Below, in pieces: positions 34,768 to 44,795 of a stretch of 64,000 bases of DNA. Position 1 is the stretch's first letter, and each line of letters opens with the position of its first letter. Under the pieces are notes generated by a model. The model searched no databases, was not told the DNA's origin, and worked only from the letters and a program-made list of their open reading frames with translations. This stretch comes from Pisolithus tinctorius (Eukaryota > Basidiomycota > Agaricomycetes > Boletales > Pisolithaceae): assembly GCA_024663395.1 (NCBI GenBank), contig JANFAH010000001.1, positions 3,906,001-3,970,000 of the forward strand. The letters are read 5' to 3'. The translations under genes were made by a program, and so were the position numbers.

Positions 34768-35676
34768 TTACATTTCGTGAACATAGGAAACGACGATACG
34801 TCTGCTATTTCCACAGCTTTTCCCCCCTAATTTCCAAGACACCCTCTTGACGCCATGTTGTCGTTCTTCTGCGAATGCAGAAGAGTCTTCTGTACTATGA
34901 AATCTTAACCACATGCAATGTTGATCGTGCGTGTGTCGTACAGATCTCAAGCAAACTGCGTTCTCGCCATCGCAACATTGGCACCCCACGTACGAGATCC
35001 CTCTAAGACGGTACTTTTCGATTTGAATAGAAGCCATTTCGTTGGGACGATCGACATCGATAACATAACGTGGGTTAATGAGAGCCGTTCGCCGAAGAGT
35101 ATGATAAGGGTATGCGCAGAATAGATTTGCAGACGTTATGAAATTCATCGTGATGGTATGCCAGGCTTCGAAGATAGGCGTGATTGCGCATGGCGTGCGG
35201 GCAACGACCACTGTCAATAACGCGTGTGTATTCCGAAAATATTGGATGCATTGAATACGGGTGCTTGTGGAAGGACAGCAACTGCGATCCTCAACCGCAA
35301 TCTGCCAAAAACCCGCCTCTGTCACATCTGCTCCGAAAGCGTTCCATTCGTTGCAGCCCACGAACACATCAAGAGTTCTCGGCGACCATTCTTCACAACG
35401 CTCTCCGAACATCAGTCGTAACGCCACAGAACCGCCGATGATCACGTTATGCGTAGCGATCGACCGATAAAGGGTTTCCGAACAGCGGAACTTTCCAGTG
35501 ACTAGGGAATGAAGACGAAATCGCAAGGACTTGTCGATTACCGCCTTCGTGTAAGGTAGAGCTTCCGTCAACTTAATCCAATCGTCTAAGTCCATGAAGT
35601 CTATAATTGAATGCAGAAGTTCTGGGGGAAGGAATGACATCGTTCTTGCCATCTGCTGTGCGAACATTAAACCCAT
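34768..35676 (-). CDS. Helitron cargo: F-box/nucleotidyltransferase-like protein A
   Basis: Start at ATG 35676, 35667 or 35652; 35652 (MARTMSFLPPELLHSII) gives the cleanest F-box opening, and the upstream reading may be an intron (gtaagtccag to gcacag). Residues ~5-45 resemble an F-box (LPPELLHSIIDFMDLDDW). A nucleotidyltransferase-like core follows: NVIIGGSVALRLMFG, then EWSPRTLDVFV. It is a clear paralogue of the gene at 36738-37643: both have GGS/GSC-xALxL, W-S-P-x-x-LDV, a TALMNF / TITMNF segment, CAYP...TL, RGI-x-Y and HD-x-x-CMW. Here the first Asp of the DxD pair is Thr and the third acidic position is Thr (LLTVVV), so catalysis looks lost. The C-terminal Cys/His cluster could bind zinc. 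Confidence 0.6.
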   Translation of the reverse strand: MGLMFAQQMARTMSFLPPELLHSIIDFMDLDDWIKLTEALPYTKAVIDKSLRFRLHSLVTGKFRCSETLYRSIATHNVIIGGSVALRLMFGERCEEWSPRTLDVFVGCNEWNAFGADVTEAGFWQIAVEDRSCCPSTSTRIQCIQYFRNTHALLTVVVARTPCAITPIFEAWHTITMNFITSANLFCAYPYHTLRRTALINPRYVIDVDRPNEMASIQIEKYRLRGISYVGCQCCDGENAVCLRSVRHTHDQHCMWLRFHSTEDSSAFAEERQHGVKRVSWKLGGKSCGNSRRIVVSYVHEM

Positions 35677-36013
35677 GTAAGTTTCAGCTGAGAAAGTCAA
35701 TCTTCGTTAGCTGGACTTACCTTCTCGCAATGGCTGTGAAAGTTCATGAAGAGAACAATGTACGAACGAACAACAACGCACAGCTGTCTGCATACATTCG
35801 CACATGCCCCTGCGAAACCCTCCCAAAATCATGTTCGTCACTCCGTCGTCACTGTCGTCACAGACCTCTTCCTTCCCGCATGTAATTACCACTTCTTGAA
35901 CGACATGTCGTCATGTCCATCTGTTTACGAAGGTAGAGCATTTTCCAAATTACAAATCTCCTTCAAAACCTATCTTACGCAGCTACTGTCTTAGTGTCGC
36001 CCAAGAAATCGAG

Positions 36014-36349
36014 ATGCCTTGCAACACTCCTGAATTCTGTTCTGTTTCTGCGATTCTCGTTCGAAACCAAAGGGAATCTGGCCCATGTATGGTCACCATT
36101 CAGCGACATTTCTCAGGCTCTATCTCCCTCTGCGGGGTAGCTAACTTTTTCCCAAATACTAACGACGTCGTCCAACAATGCGTCGTTGTCGAAAACCAAA
36201 GAATTGTTATCTTCTTTGAACACGAGCGCCATATCATGAATCGTCTTCGCGCGACCTATCTTTTTGTGATGGTAGACGCTGACGACGAGCCGCTCAACCT
36301 CCACGCCGAACATGACATCATGCTTGCCGCTCTAGCGTTACAACGGTAA
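36014..36349 (+). CDS. Helitron cargo: small unidentified ORF
   Basis: An open frame of 111 codons (MPCNTPEFCSVSAILVRNQR) with regular beta-strand/helix pattern, ending LAALALQR just before a gtaagttctt donor-like sequence at 36349, so it may continue by splicing. A second short frame starts at ~35905 (MSSCPSVYEGRAFSKLQ). It lies between the two divergent F-box/NTase paralogues. No family is recognised, and it may be one exon of a longer gene. Confidence 0.35.
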   Translation: MPCNTPEFCSVSAILVRNQRESGPCMVTIQRHFSGSISLCGVANFFPNTNDVVQQCVVVENQRIVIFFEHERHIMNRLRATYLFVMVDADDEPLNLHAEHDIMLAALALQR

Positions 36350-36737
36350 GTTCTTTCTTTTTCCCACTTGCTTGTGTCCTCCTAAGCCGACTTCGGAAGC
36401 CTAGATCTTCTCTTTCAACAAATGTCTTAAGTTCTTTCTATGGCTTTTTGTAAGTTGTCCCATACCCGCCCATCGCACGTCTTATGCTTACCTTAAATGC
36501 TTTCTTCGAGTCAGAAATACGGCGTTATAGCATTTGATATTACTGTTAGATCTGTACGACAATGATCTGATTTTAAAACCAACCTTTCCAATTTCAGGAG
36601 ACCAAGCTTCGTTCTCTCACACAGTGAATTTGAAATGACAACGACCTGTTCCCCCCCCCATATATATATACTTATATATCTCTCAAAATAGAGATAACAC
36701 AAATCGCTGCATTTCCATATTTCATGTCAACGCTAGC

Positions 36738-37643
36738 ATGCTCAAGGACCTCGCCGTGCAACAACGAATGTCGTGCATGCCACCAGAGACATGGAATCAG
36801 ATCCTCTCCTTTCTAAATATCGCTGACATCCACAAATTTATGGTTACCTGTAAGGATCACGCTGCAACTGGAAGACGTTATCTGCTGTACCGCAGGCTTC
36901 TACTCGCAAAGTCGTTTTTCGAAAAGCCACAGGATTTCTTCGACCTTCTTCGTCTAGGTCAAGCCATCATTTCTGGCTCCTGTGCACTTCACTTGTTACT
37001 ACCTCAAGCAGACGTGACGTGGTCTCCGCATGACCTCGATGTTTATGCCAGTCATAAAAATGTGGACTTCCTTATAGCAGGAATAAAGTTACAAGGATAT
37101 CGGATTATCCACGTCACAACAGGAAACGACCTTCGATACTTCAACTCCCATGTTGCATCCATCTTTTCTTTTCTTCGTGACCAACGCAAGATCGACATCA
37201 TCGTTTCTTCTTCGATCACCCCCGTTTCCCCCATTTTTCAGTATCACAGTACCGCACTCATGAATTTCGTCACCCATGATTCCGTCTTCTGTGCTTACCC
37301 GCACCTCACACTACATCAACAATCGCTTGTCAACCCCTTCGTAATCTTCGCTCAAGCTTTGAAATGTTTGACTTTGGAAGCCCTCGTCAAATATCACGAT
37401 CGAGGGATCCGTTACCTAAAATGCAGCGACCTTCACAAAGACCACCGTTGTCCTAAAGACGATTATCGCAGTATTCATGACGAAGACTGCATGTGGATGC
37501 AATTGACTCCGTCTCCGTCCTCTATATCTTCAAAAGACTATCGCATGACTGAGATAGGCATCGCCGATCTACAGTGGTGCCTCGGAGGATATGTATGCCA
37601 TAAAACACCTCCCTTTCTGTCATCCGTCATTCGCATAACATAG
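36738..37643 (+). CDS. Helitron cargo: F-box/nucleotidyltransferase-like protein B
   Basis: Intronless frame of 301 codons from ATG 36738. Residues ~12-45 look like an F-box (CMPPETWNQILSFLNIADIH). The nucleotidyltransferase-like core has IISGSCALHLLLP, then WSPHDLDVYAS (DxD) and, on a later strand, RKIDIIVSS, giving three acidic residues in the order expected for a polymerase-beta-type fold. HSTALMNFVTHDSVFCAYPHL and a Cys/His-rich end (KCSDLHKDHRCPKDD, HDEDCMW) follow. Agaricomycetes have large families of such proteins with SGSTALQF and DLDIYV motifs and no assigned role. If active it might transfer a nucleotide to a target recruited through the F-box; this is speculation. Paralogue A on the other strand has lost two of the three acidic residues. 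Confidence 0.65.
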   Translation: MLKDLAVQQRMSCMPPETWNQILSFLNIADIHKFMVTCKDHAATGRRYLLYRRLLLAKSFFEKPQDFFDLLRLGQAIISGSCALHLLLPQADVTWSPHDLDVYASHKNVDFLIAGIKLQGYRIIHVTTGNDLRYFNSHVASIFSFLRDQRKIDIIVSSSITPVSPIFQYHSTALMNFVTHDSVFCAYPHLTLHQQSLVNPFVIFAQALKCLTLEALVKYHDRGIRYLKCSDLHKDHRCPKDDYRSIHDEDCMWMQLTPSPSSISSKDYRMTEIGIADLQWCLGGYVCHKTPPFLSSVIRIT

Positions 37644-38011
37644 TGAGTTTTCTTTGCAATCTTCATCACTAGTCTCATGACCTCGTTCCCCCTTCACAAG
37701 ACCGAAAAATGCCACTTCGTTTTCTACAACGGTCCCCCCCCCCTGCCTCGTCTTCTTCGTTTTTAAACTTGTGTCGTCTACACTAAGTTCTTTTCCTTCT
37801 TCATGCTGGAGAAATGATCTACGTCGCTTTTCTTACTTTGTATTGGGTATTTAACAACATGTACATCACATCGTACAGTATCTTAGTATTTGCCAAGCGG
37901 CTTCCGCAACGCATAATTCACCGACGTCGTTTACAATATGACATCACCCCGCAATTCCAAAAAAAAAGGAGGTGTCCAGACAAACGCATCAAACTTCTGT
38001 GTTCCAAAGAG

Positions 38012-39153
38012 ATGAAGAGCGTCTCTGAAGTTTTGTCGATGCTTCCACATGAGTTTGTTGGTGAGGTCGACCTTCCCGAACGTAAGCCTCTCTTCGAGCT
38101 GCGTTAGTCTCCTTATGCTTCAAAGATCTCGAACCTCTTTTAAACAAAGCAGAGCAACGATTCGTGCTTTATCCCATTCAGTACCCTGAGGTACGCTCCC
38201 CATCTTCCATTTCGCAAAGCAAAACAACTTATCAATAAAGATTTGGGACATGTATAAGAGCGCTGAAAGCACGTTCTGGATCACTGAGCAAATCCAACTT
38301 GAACAAGACGATATTCAGTGGAACAACCACTTAAACGATGGGGAACGTTCTTTTGTCTCCCGCATTATCATCTTCTTCCTTGTATTGCATGGCATCCACA
38401 TCCCCAATCTACTCAAACGGTTGTCCATTGAAATCCACATTGCTGAAGCCCGTTGCTTTTACGGTTTCGAATCTGTGATAGAGAACGTTCATTCAGAAGT
38501 ATACTGCGTTCTCATCAACACCTTCATCAAGAATTCAAAGGACCGAGAGCTCTTATTCGATACTGTTGAAGACATTCCGCCTCTACAAGAAAACACCCAA
38601 TGGGCTCTGCAGTGGATCTCTGACGATCACTCCACATTCGCCATCTGTCTTGTCATCTTCGCTACCATGAAGACAATTGCTTGCTCCGCCTCCTTCGCCA
38701 TTTTAATCTGGTTAAGAAAACGTCAACTTCTGCCTGCGTTGAACGCTTCCAATGAACTCGTTCGTCGAGACCTGCAATTACATGCTCGATTCGCTTGCTT
38801 ACTATTTCACCATCTCCGCCGTCGGCCTCACCCACTCATCATCAAAGAAATCATTCACGAGGCTGTTCAAATTCAGCATCGACTACTCTGCGGTGAGTAC
38901 CGCCGAAAAGCTGTCTCGCGGAGATTAAGTTTTCCAAGATGCAATCCCCCTTAGTCTCATCGGCATAAATCCCGACTCGATGAAGGAATACATCCGATTT
39001 ATTGCGGATGACTTACTCCTTTCGCTAGGCAACAACAAATTGTACGACGCTGTCAATCCATTTAAATCCATTCCTCTAAGCCTACATCCCAAACCACTTG
39101 GCGTGCACCACAAAGAAATTCTCCCCTCTTCGCTGCCAATTCAAATAACGTGA
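38012..39153 (+). CDS. Helitron cargo: ribonucleotide reductase small subunit (R2) lacking metal ligands
   Basis: Spliced R2-family gene. Exon 1 ends in LPE near 38083; the next exon (HLEPLLNKAEQRFVLYPIQYPE) ends at 38190; intron 38191-38240; the main exon runs to 38892; a 37 nt intron 38893-38929; the last exon (FQDAIPLSLIGIN) ends with TGA at 39151-39153. R2 landmarks are AESTFWITEQ, EARCFYGFE, ENVHSEVY, SASFAILIWLRKR, ASNELVRRDLQLH and DLLLSLGNNKLY. Of the six iron ligands, the Glu and His of ENVH and the His of LQLH remain. The first Asp is Gln (EQIQ), the Glu of the AFAAVEG motif is Lys (IFATMKT), and the Glu of RDEGLH is Leu. The radical Tyr is kept. The C-terminal tail that docks on R1 is missing. 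It may be an Rnr4-like pseudoenzyme or a decaying capture. ATG 37814 is an alternative start. Confidence 0.85.
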
Positions 39154-39416
39154 TCAACAGCAGATTTGTAAGTAATTCGAAACAAAAATGAACGTCCTCT
39201 CAACTCAACCCACAAATTATCAAGCTCTCTCTTTGAATCGTTTTAACCAACGCCGACAACCACTAGCATTTTCCTCTTCATATCACCTGCCTATCCTGCC
39301 ATTTCACTTCATTGTAATATTCATTATCGAGCGTCGAACTACCCATACTTAGTTTATTTACTTCATGCTGAAGAGCCTCCCATCGAACGCTTGCTGACAT
39401 AATTAAACATTAATTC
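39154..39416. other. Helitron 3' non-coding stretch
   Basis: Between the R2 stop codon and the terminal inverted repeat the sequence is AT-rich with no frame worth calling. It probably contains the 3' end of the R2 transcript and the cis signals needed for rolling-circle termination. Confidence 0.4.
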
Positions 39417-39445
39417 GCGTCCTGGATTGCCCGGAGGGCCGGTGT
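39417..39445 (+). repeat. Helitron 3' end: inverted repeat plus hairpin
   Basis: GCGTCCTGG (39417-39425) is the inverse of the left terminus. It is followed by GCCC-gga-GGGC, a short stem-loop, and then CGGTGT at the boundary. A hairpin close to the 3' end is the expected rolling-circle termination signal. Confidence 0.7.
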
Positions 39446-39880
39446 ATTCCAATCGGACTCAGGAAGACCCTTTTCTTGAGAAACTACCTGCGTTCAATAT
39501 CGCTCCCCGGGCTGACTCCGCTTCCAACCCGCAGAAATTCCTGCCGGCTTCCAGTTCCAGTAGCCCCTCTCCGCGGCGAACAGATTACCAATGCTCAATA
39601 GAGTGAAACTAGCTGAAAAACTACACGCGAATATGATGCAATTGCAAGAGTTGGGAGTTGCAGATTATCTTCTAAAGACTGGCAGGCAGAGTAATTCCTT
39701 CAAAATTGGTAATGATGCCAGGGCCGACCGGATCACAGAACTAACTGCTGAAGTAGATGTCTTGAAAAGAGAAGTTCAAGAGTGAGTCAATCAATAACTC
39801 CCTGTCCTTGTGTTCCCTTGGCTGCAGGTTAATGAAAGGCAACCATGACGAACACCAGCAAATAGATTCGCTGCTGGAGT
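39446..39880 (+). pseudogene. GRF zinc-finger pseudogene, 3' half (duplication copy 2)
   Basis: Resumes the GRF segment interrupted at 25411, matching ~3949-4416. Exon 4 starts at about 39461 (DPFLEKLPAFNIAPRADS). A one-base insertion in the ctccgcgg tract near 39570 shifts the frame relative to the intact copy (cccgcgg). The coiled-coil part after it stays open (39591-39785, KLAEKLHANMMQLQELGVAD) and the last exon is recognisable but lacks the TAG at the homologous place. With the stop codon in the 5' half, this confirms the copy was or became a pseudogene. Confidence 0.85.
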
Positions 39881-41975
39881 CTGAATACTTCATTCATCAT
39901 ACATATGCCTGTCACTATCACACCCTCTTGGCTTGGTGTAGTGTGCTTTTTAGGTTATAAAATTGAATGTTTGGGTTCTGGGCCCCCGTTTTTCTGTCCT
40001 CGTGCCCTATGTCTTCGATTGTCCAGGTCTGTCCATACTACGTTTTTGTGTCTTGAGGCCCTGGTCTTGGCACTTGTCACCTCTCTTAGTGTACTCGTAG
40101 CGTTACCTCGCACCTGCCGTATTTGGCTATAAACGTGTCTCGTCTCTAATGCCTGACCCACTGGATTCGCGGACTCCATGTACGACCTACAGGTACGTAT
40201 ACACATCCCGTATAGTACGGTGCGTGTAGTCTTTTTTTTTGGCGATCTCTGGCTGCGGACCATCTGCCCTGCGGAGCCACCAAGCCGCCTCGCTTGAAGT
40301 GACACACATAGCTATAGCTTGGTAGGAACTCCTTGGGCTGGCCTAGTCTGCGATCGGCGGACATAATCACCACAACTCCTACGTTCGATACGAATCTGTC
40401 CAAGAATCTGTTGACGTTATAAAGGCGAGCCAACCCATTGGATTGATGAGCTTGCACATATCATTCGCTGCGTCAACGAATGTGCGACTAGAGAGGCTGG
40501 ACAACAAGCGCACGTCATGCACATTAGAACGGTAGGAATGCGGCAGCTTCTCTAAAGCCCCGTTGGAACCGTTGTTGGATGAGCTGAGGAGGCCGAGTAC
40601 ATAGGTGTATTTTAAGACCAAGGCGTCATGCTGTCTCGCTCACGGACATGGAGACTACCAATGACAAGGGCGAAAAATTGTACAAAAAAGGCAGAACCTT
40701 ACCAGACCTACCCAGCTATGGTCAATTGGACACCCCTACGTCTTTGCACACGACTGTCATTGGGAACCCTGATTATTGGTATCACCAAGGTCAGTGGAGA
40801 GGAAAGACGATTTCGATTTGACCCCTCTTCATTCTGGGAGGACTGGGAGGGAACTTCGGTTACTGTGGGTTTTTGGCAGCATCTCGCCAGTCGTGACTTT
40901 ACATCATGTCGCAGTCTTGATCATAGATCTCTCAGAGCAAACGTGCGCAACAAGAAAAAAAGTGAAGAACCTGCGCTTGGCGTATGGAGTACAGGCCGCC
41001 GCGTCGGAGAACACCGAGCTGTGTCACTGTAGCTTCCCTGAGGTTAAATCGAAAGATATTACAGGTGGGCTACTCATGGCAGTGCCACGCGCTGACGTTC
41101 TGAGCCTTGAAGCAACTTCAAAAATGCGAATTATTATTATTACTTTTCGAATATTTTTCCCACCTCCCCGTCCTCAAATATTTCGTAGCGACGTTGTCTC
41201 GGACCTTATATGGGAAAGATGAATATTCCCACTGAAATCCTAGACATCGGGCCATCAGCGTAAAAACGTTAACAGGACTCAATCAAGCTGAACGAACCGC
41301 ATCCAGACCGCGATGTTCTGGGGCGACCGATCTGGGTTGATTGCACAGCATGACAAGTCAGGCTAAGATTCATACAAAAATTGATCATCAGCGGGCCACA
41401 CTTCTGCCACGACTACACCGCTATGTATTCGCGACACTTACGGATAGGGGGTGAAAGATCTGATTAACATTCGACTCGTACCTGTACGGTCGCCGCGAGG
41501 TCCGGGAGCCTGGTTGGGAATCGTGTATAGGCTGCCATGGAGCGGAGGAAATGCTTCCACCCGGTGTGACCTGCACAGAACTGATTAACTAGGGGGGGGG
41601 TAAGGGATCACGAAAGGGGAACCCCAGTAACCTAGCCGTTCTAGAAAGGGGGGGAAACAGGAAAACCCAGACAATAGTTGCATGGAGCGTTACGAGTCGC
41701 GGGTCCAGGATTATCACAGCTGAACCCATGCTTATCATGTACACCACGTGGCAGAAGTATTAGGTCGTCACCCGGTTCAAAAAAGAGGTCCAGATTTGCT
41801 CATCTTATTTCTAGCGATAACGAAGATTGCCCGCCTCGAGGTTTTATTTCGGGACGACGAGCGTTCTTTGCGCGGGGAGTGGCTTTATGAATTACACGTT
41901 GGTCAACGCAAGGTGTATGGTCCCACTGGCAAAGTCCGTGAGGCTTGCGATACGCACAGACTGCAGCGAAGTATG
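39446..41975 (+). repeat. Segmental duplication, copy 2, right part
   Basis: Continuation of duplication copy 2 beyond the Helitron, similar to 3949-6480. Shared landmarks include ctttttaggttataa, acgttcgatacgaa, cagcatctcgccagtc, ctcagagcaaacgtgc, acaccgagctgtgtcac and gattgcccgcctcgagg. A few blocks of up to ~150 bp differ between the copies (for example around 41220-41400). No functional gene. Confidence 0.8.
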
Positions 41976-43096
41976 TCTGCTACAGCATTCGACAGCTTCT
42001 AGGGAGGGCTGTAGTGGAGGTGGGATTACTTTATGCAAGGCAACAAGTATTCGTTAGCTTGTGTGAATGAATCGTCAACATATCATGCAGTCGCAAACTT
42101 TTCCGCAGTACGATATTCGCTTGCAGACCGAGTACCCACACCCCCCTGCTGTCAGGGGGGGGGAGCATGCGGCACCTTCTCGACCTCTCACCTGTGGATG
42201 TCGGATGTGTAAGCACCGACGGGATTGACTGGTGAATGCAACGGCGCGGAAACGGGTGGAGACTCGTGTTCCTGGAGTCCTGGACATTGGTCGCCTTGAA
42301 TTTGGGAACAACAACTTACACAGCGGTCTAGGATGACATTTGTATGGAAATTGTGGACCAACTCAAGCAGATGTTAAACTCAAAACAGCTTGTTTCACGT
42401 TGCTCGACACTACTCCACGGACGGCCTCCGTTCCCGGTGTATGGTTTCAGTGGGGATCTTGCTATGTGCCAATCAGAAAGTCTCGATTTCCGAGCTAGCA
42501 CTGCATGAGACGCCAGTGAGCGGCTCGCGGCACGCTCAATGCCCGTTTCAAGTTAGGCGGATGCAGTGAGGACTCACCCCATCAGAAGCTCCAATCCGAA
42601 CGTCCATAAGTGCCATCAGATTGATAGTCAGTTATGATGGTTAATGCACCAGTGGCCGCCGTGTTCTGTGTACTACAACCCCTGTGGCAATGTCGTGTGG
42701 GTAATCGGTATAATACTGACAATGGTCCGGGCTGCGAACTTGATGTGTGCGCGGCCGTGTGACTCGCTCAGACGATGGCACATTGCTCAACAGCAAGTAC
42801 CCACCTCGGAGTGCTACCACGCAGATAGCATTGAATATAGCATGTCTGATAGGCATGATGCATGATGGTGATAGGATGCTCACGATTAGAGCGGTAGAAG
42901 TGACCTGTCCAACCGACATCTACATATCTACAAAGAGGTATGTGTGTGAATGTGCGGATGATTGCAAGTGTATAAACAAGGGAGTGTTACATATGAAAGA
43001 GGAGTGTAGCGCAAAGGTCGCTTCAAGGCAGGAAAATATTTAGAAGTAGTTGATCGATGGAGCAATTCCAAGAAACGGCGTCAAGCCAATTGTCAG
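41976..43096. other. No gene supported
   Basis: Ordinary complexity with small frames only. One minus-strand frame near 42075-42210 ends CKRISYCGKVCDCMIC, recalling half of a MYND zinc finger, with a His/Cys half (HSHKLTNTC) in another frame; this may be a broken MYND remnant but is too short to call. Confidence 0.35.
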
Positions 43097-43099
43097 GTA

Positions 43100-44795
43100 T
43101 CAACAGAACAATCCGCGCCACCATAGGACGAACCTCGTCCACCAATGCCCTCTGTACCCCTCGCTTCGACGCTTGGAGCTAACCCACATTGTACCTGTAC
43201 CGAACCGTATTTCCTTACCCTCTCCTCTCCCGTCCTCTCCTTCTTCGATGTCAGTGACGCGAGGATTCTTCGGTACAGGGAAACGTGGCAACGGTCGTCG
43301 AGTGATAAAGGATGGGAAGACGGTTAGTAAGGACAGGTACTCCGGGTTAGATAGGTCAGGTGCTGTCCAGGTGCGCATGTGTACCTCGGACTCCTCCATC
43401 TCCAACTCGGATCGCAAAGGTGGCAGTGGTATCGGGACTTCCCCATCTTCCTCCGCTTGTTCATTCAAGACAACCGGTGAGGCTTGCTCCTCATATCCTG
43501 AAGGAAGATGGGGCGCAGTCGTGCTAGATGACTGGGTCGACGCGGAATGTGACAGAGCGGGCATGTCCAGAAATGGATCGCTCGGTGCTCGTGTGCGCTT
43601 TGCTTGGGTGCTCACAGTGGTGGGTGTTACCTGCGTATTGGTGCCCAAGGGTAAAAATTGGGACAAAAAAGCATAGCCGGTTGGTGACTGATACCCAGAG
43701 CCGCTCCTGCTGTTTGCAGAAGGGGAATCCTCAAATGCAAGCACCTGTTACGCGAAAAATACTCAAACTCAAACACACAAGGAATTTCGCAAGGTGAAAA
43801 CACCTACCCCTTTGAGTACATCGATAGCATCGAGCATGAAATCTTTGCCACTGCGTGAGAAAGAAGGTTGACATCAGGCGTAACGTTCTCGAAGAGTAGA
43901 CGGAAAAAGAGGGGCCCCCTCGGCTAACAGTAGAAATGACCAGAGCTAGATGGGAACACGCACGCTGCCTCTTTGAACACGGCATCATCAAACTCCCATC
44001 GAATGCGATACGGCCCTGCACCCCCAAGATCTTCAGGAAGTACTTGCAATCGCATGATTGCCCACAGGGACTCAAAGAAAGGCTTTGTGCCTGGCATGCC
44101 CATGGTACACCACGTCCTCACAAACCTATCCAATCTATCAAAGCGCTCCTTCTTCGCCTCGGGGCCGGTCGGATTCGCTCGCGAATGGGGCATCAAAGAA
44201 CCACCTGGTTGCGTTGCAGTGAGATGTGCCTGAAACTCAGCATGTCGCCGTGCGTTCACGCTTGCATGGTACGCTGAGCGCACAGAGGCTTGCAGTCGCG
44301 AGTATGGAGCACGTTGTGCAGGTTTAAGGTTTGTAAGAACTTGGGTCATCTGACGTCCTGACGCCTCGTCCTGGTCAAAGTACCTGTCACGCACAAAACC
44401 ACACAAAGAATTAACAGCGTTCAAAGAACACATCGAATGAGTATGAGTGATGTCTACCATGCACGACAATATTCAGCAAACTGCTCTAGGTCGCTGCGAG
44501 ATACGCCAAGTGGAGTGCTCGATCGGTTTCGAGCGGATGGTGGCGGCGTTGGTCCCGGGCGACCGTTCCGACGTCCTCTGGATCTACCAGCGGAGAATGT
44601 CGGTGATGTGGGTGACGTGAAGTCAGATTTCGCTTTTGGGCTATTGGGTGGCGATGTGACGGATGAAGGAAGGTCATAAAGGAGCGTTTGTGAATTTCCA
44701 CTGGAGCTGGGTACCGAGGAAGCTTTGAGCAAGCGCAATGGCGGTGGAGGCGGACGTGCCCGTGGGGTTTCTAACCGGTAAACAGATCCTGACAT
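43100..44795 (-). CDS. Conserved basidiomycete protein of unknown function
   Basis: At least four exons. Exon 1 from ATG 44795 (MSGSVYRLETPRARPPPPPL) to a donor at ~44458. A second exon reads YFDQDEASGRQMTQVL, QRAPYSRLQASVRSAYHAS, ERFDRLDRFVRTWCTMGMP, GTKPFFESLWAIMRLQVLP and GPYRIRWEFDDAVFKE. A short exon follows (GKDFMLDAIDVLKG, ~43802-43855). The last exon reads VLAFEDSPSANS to GTGTMWVSSKRRSEGYRGHWWTRFVLWWRGLF, with TGA at 43100. I recall the central block as strongly conserved in Agaricomycetes without an assigned role. The N-terminus is a Pro/Ser-rich disordered stretch; the C-terminus is Trp-rich and may touch membrane. No catalytic motif is visible. A fragment of exon 1 is found at 6501-6557. 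Confidence 0.7.

Larger units (their letters stand above)
25412..39445 (+). mobile_element. 14.03 kb Helitron/Helentron-like rolling-circle transposon
   Basis: The element splits copy 2 of the GRF segment. Left junction: ccgttatatt then CCAGGACGC. Right junction: GGGCCGGTGT then attccaatcgg. Removing the element restores ccgttatattccaatcgg, which matches ccgttatattacgatcgg in the intact copy at ~3939-3956. A 3 nt ATT is shared by both junctions, so the cut is placed to within 3 nt; one reading is insertion between two T residues with a 5'-TC end, as Helentrons do. The 5' end is a hairpin, and its first nine bases recur inverted near the 3' end. It encodes RepHel and at least five cargo genes, and looks more AT-rich than the flanks. 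Confidence 0.85.

Noticed and set aside
36650..36680. CRISPR-like or satellite array in poly-C / TATATA stretch
   Set aside because: It is a short homopolymer plus a simple TA repeat upstream of the F-box/NTase gene; no spaced repeats are present.
42075..42216. MYND zinc-finger gene
   Set aside because: Only half of the Cys/His pattern is in one frame; the rest lies in another frame and no flanking domain is seen.
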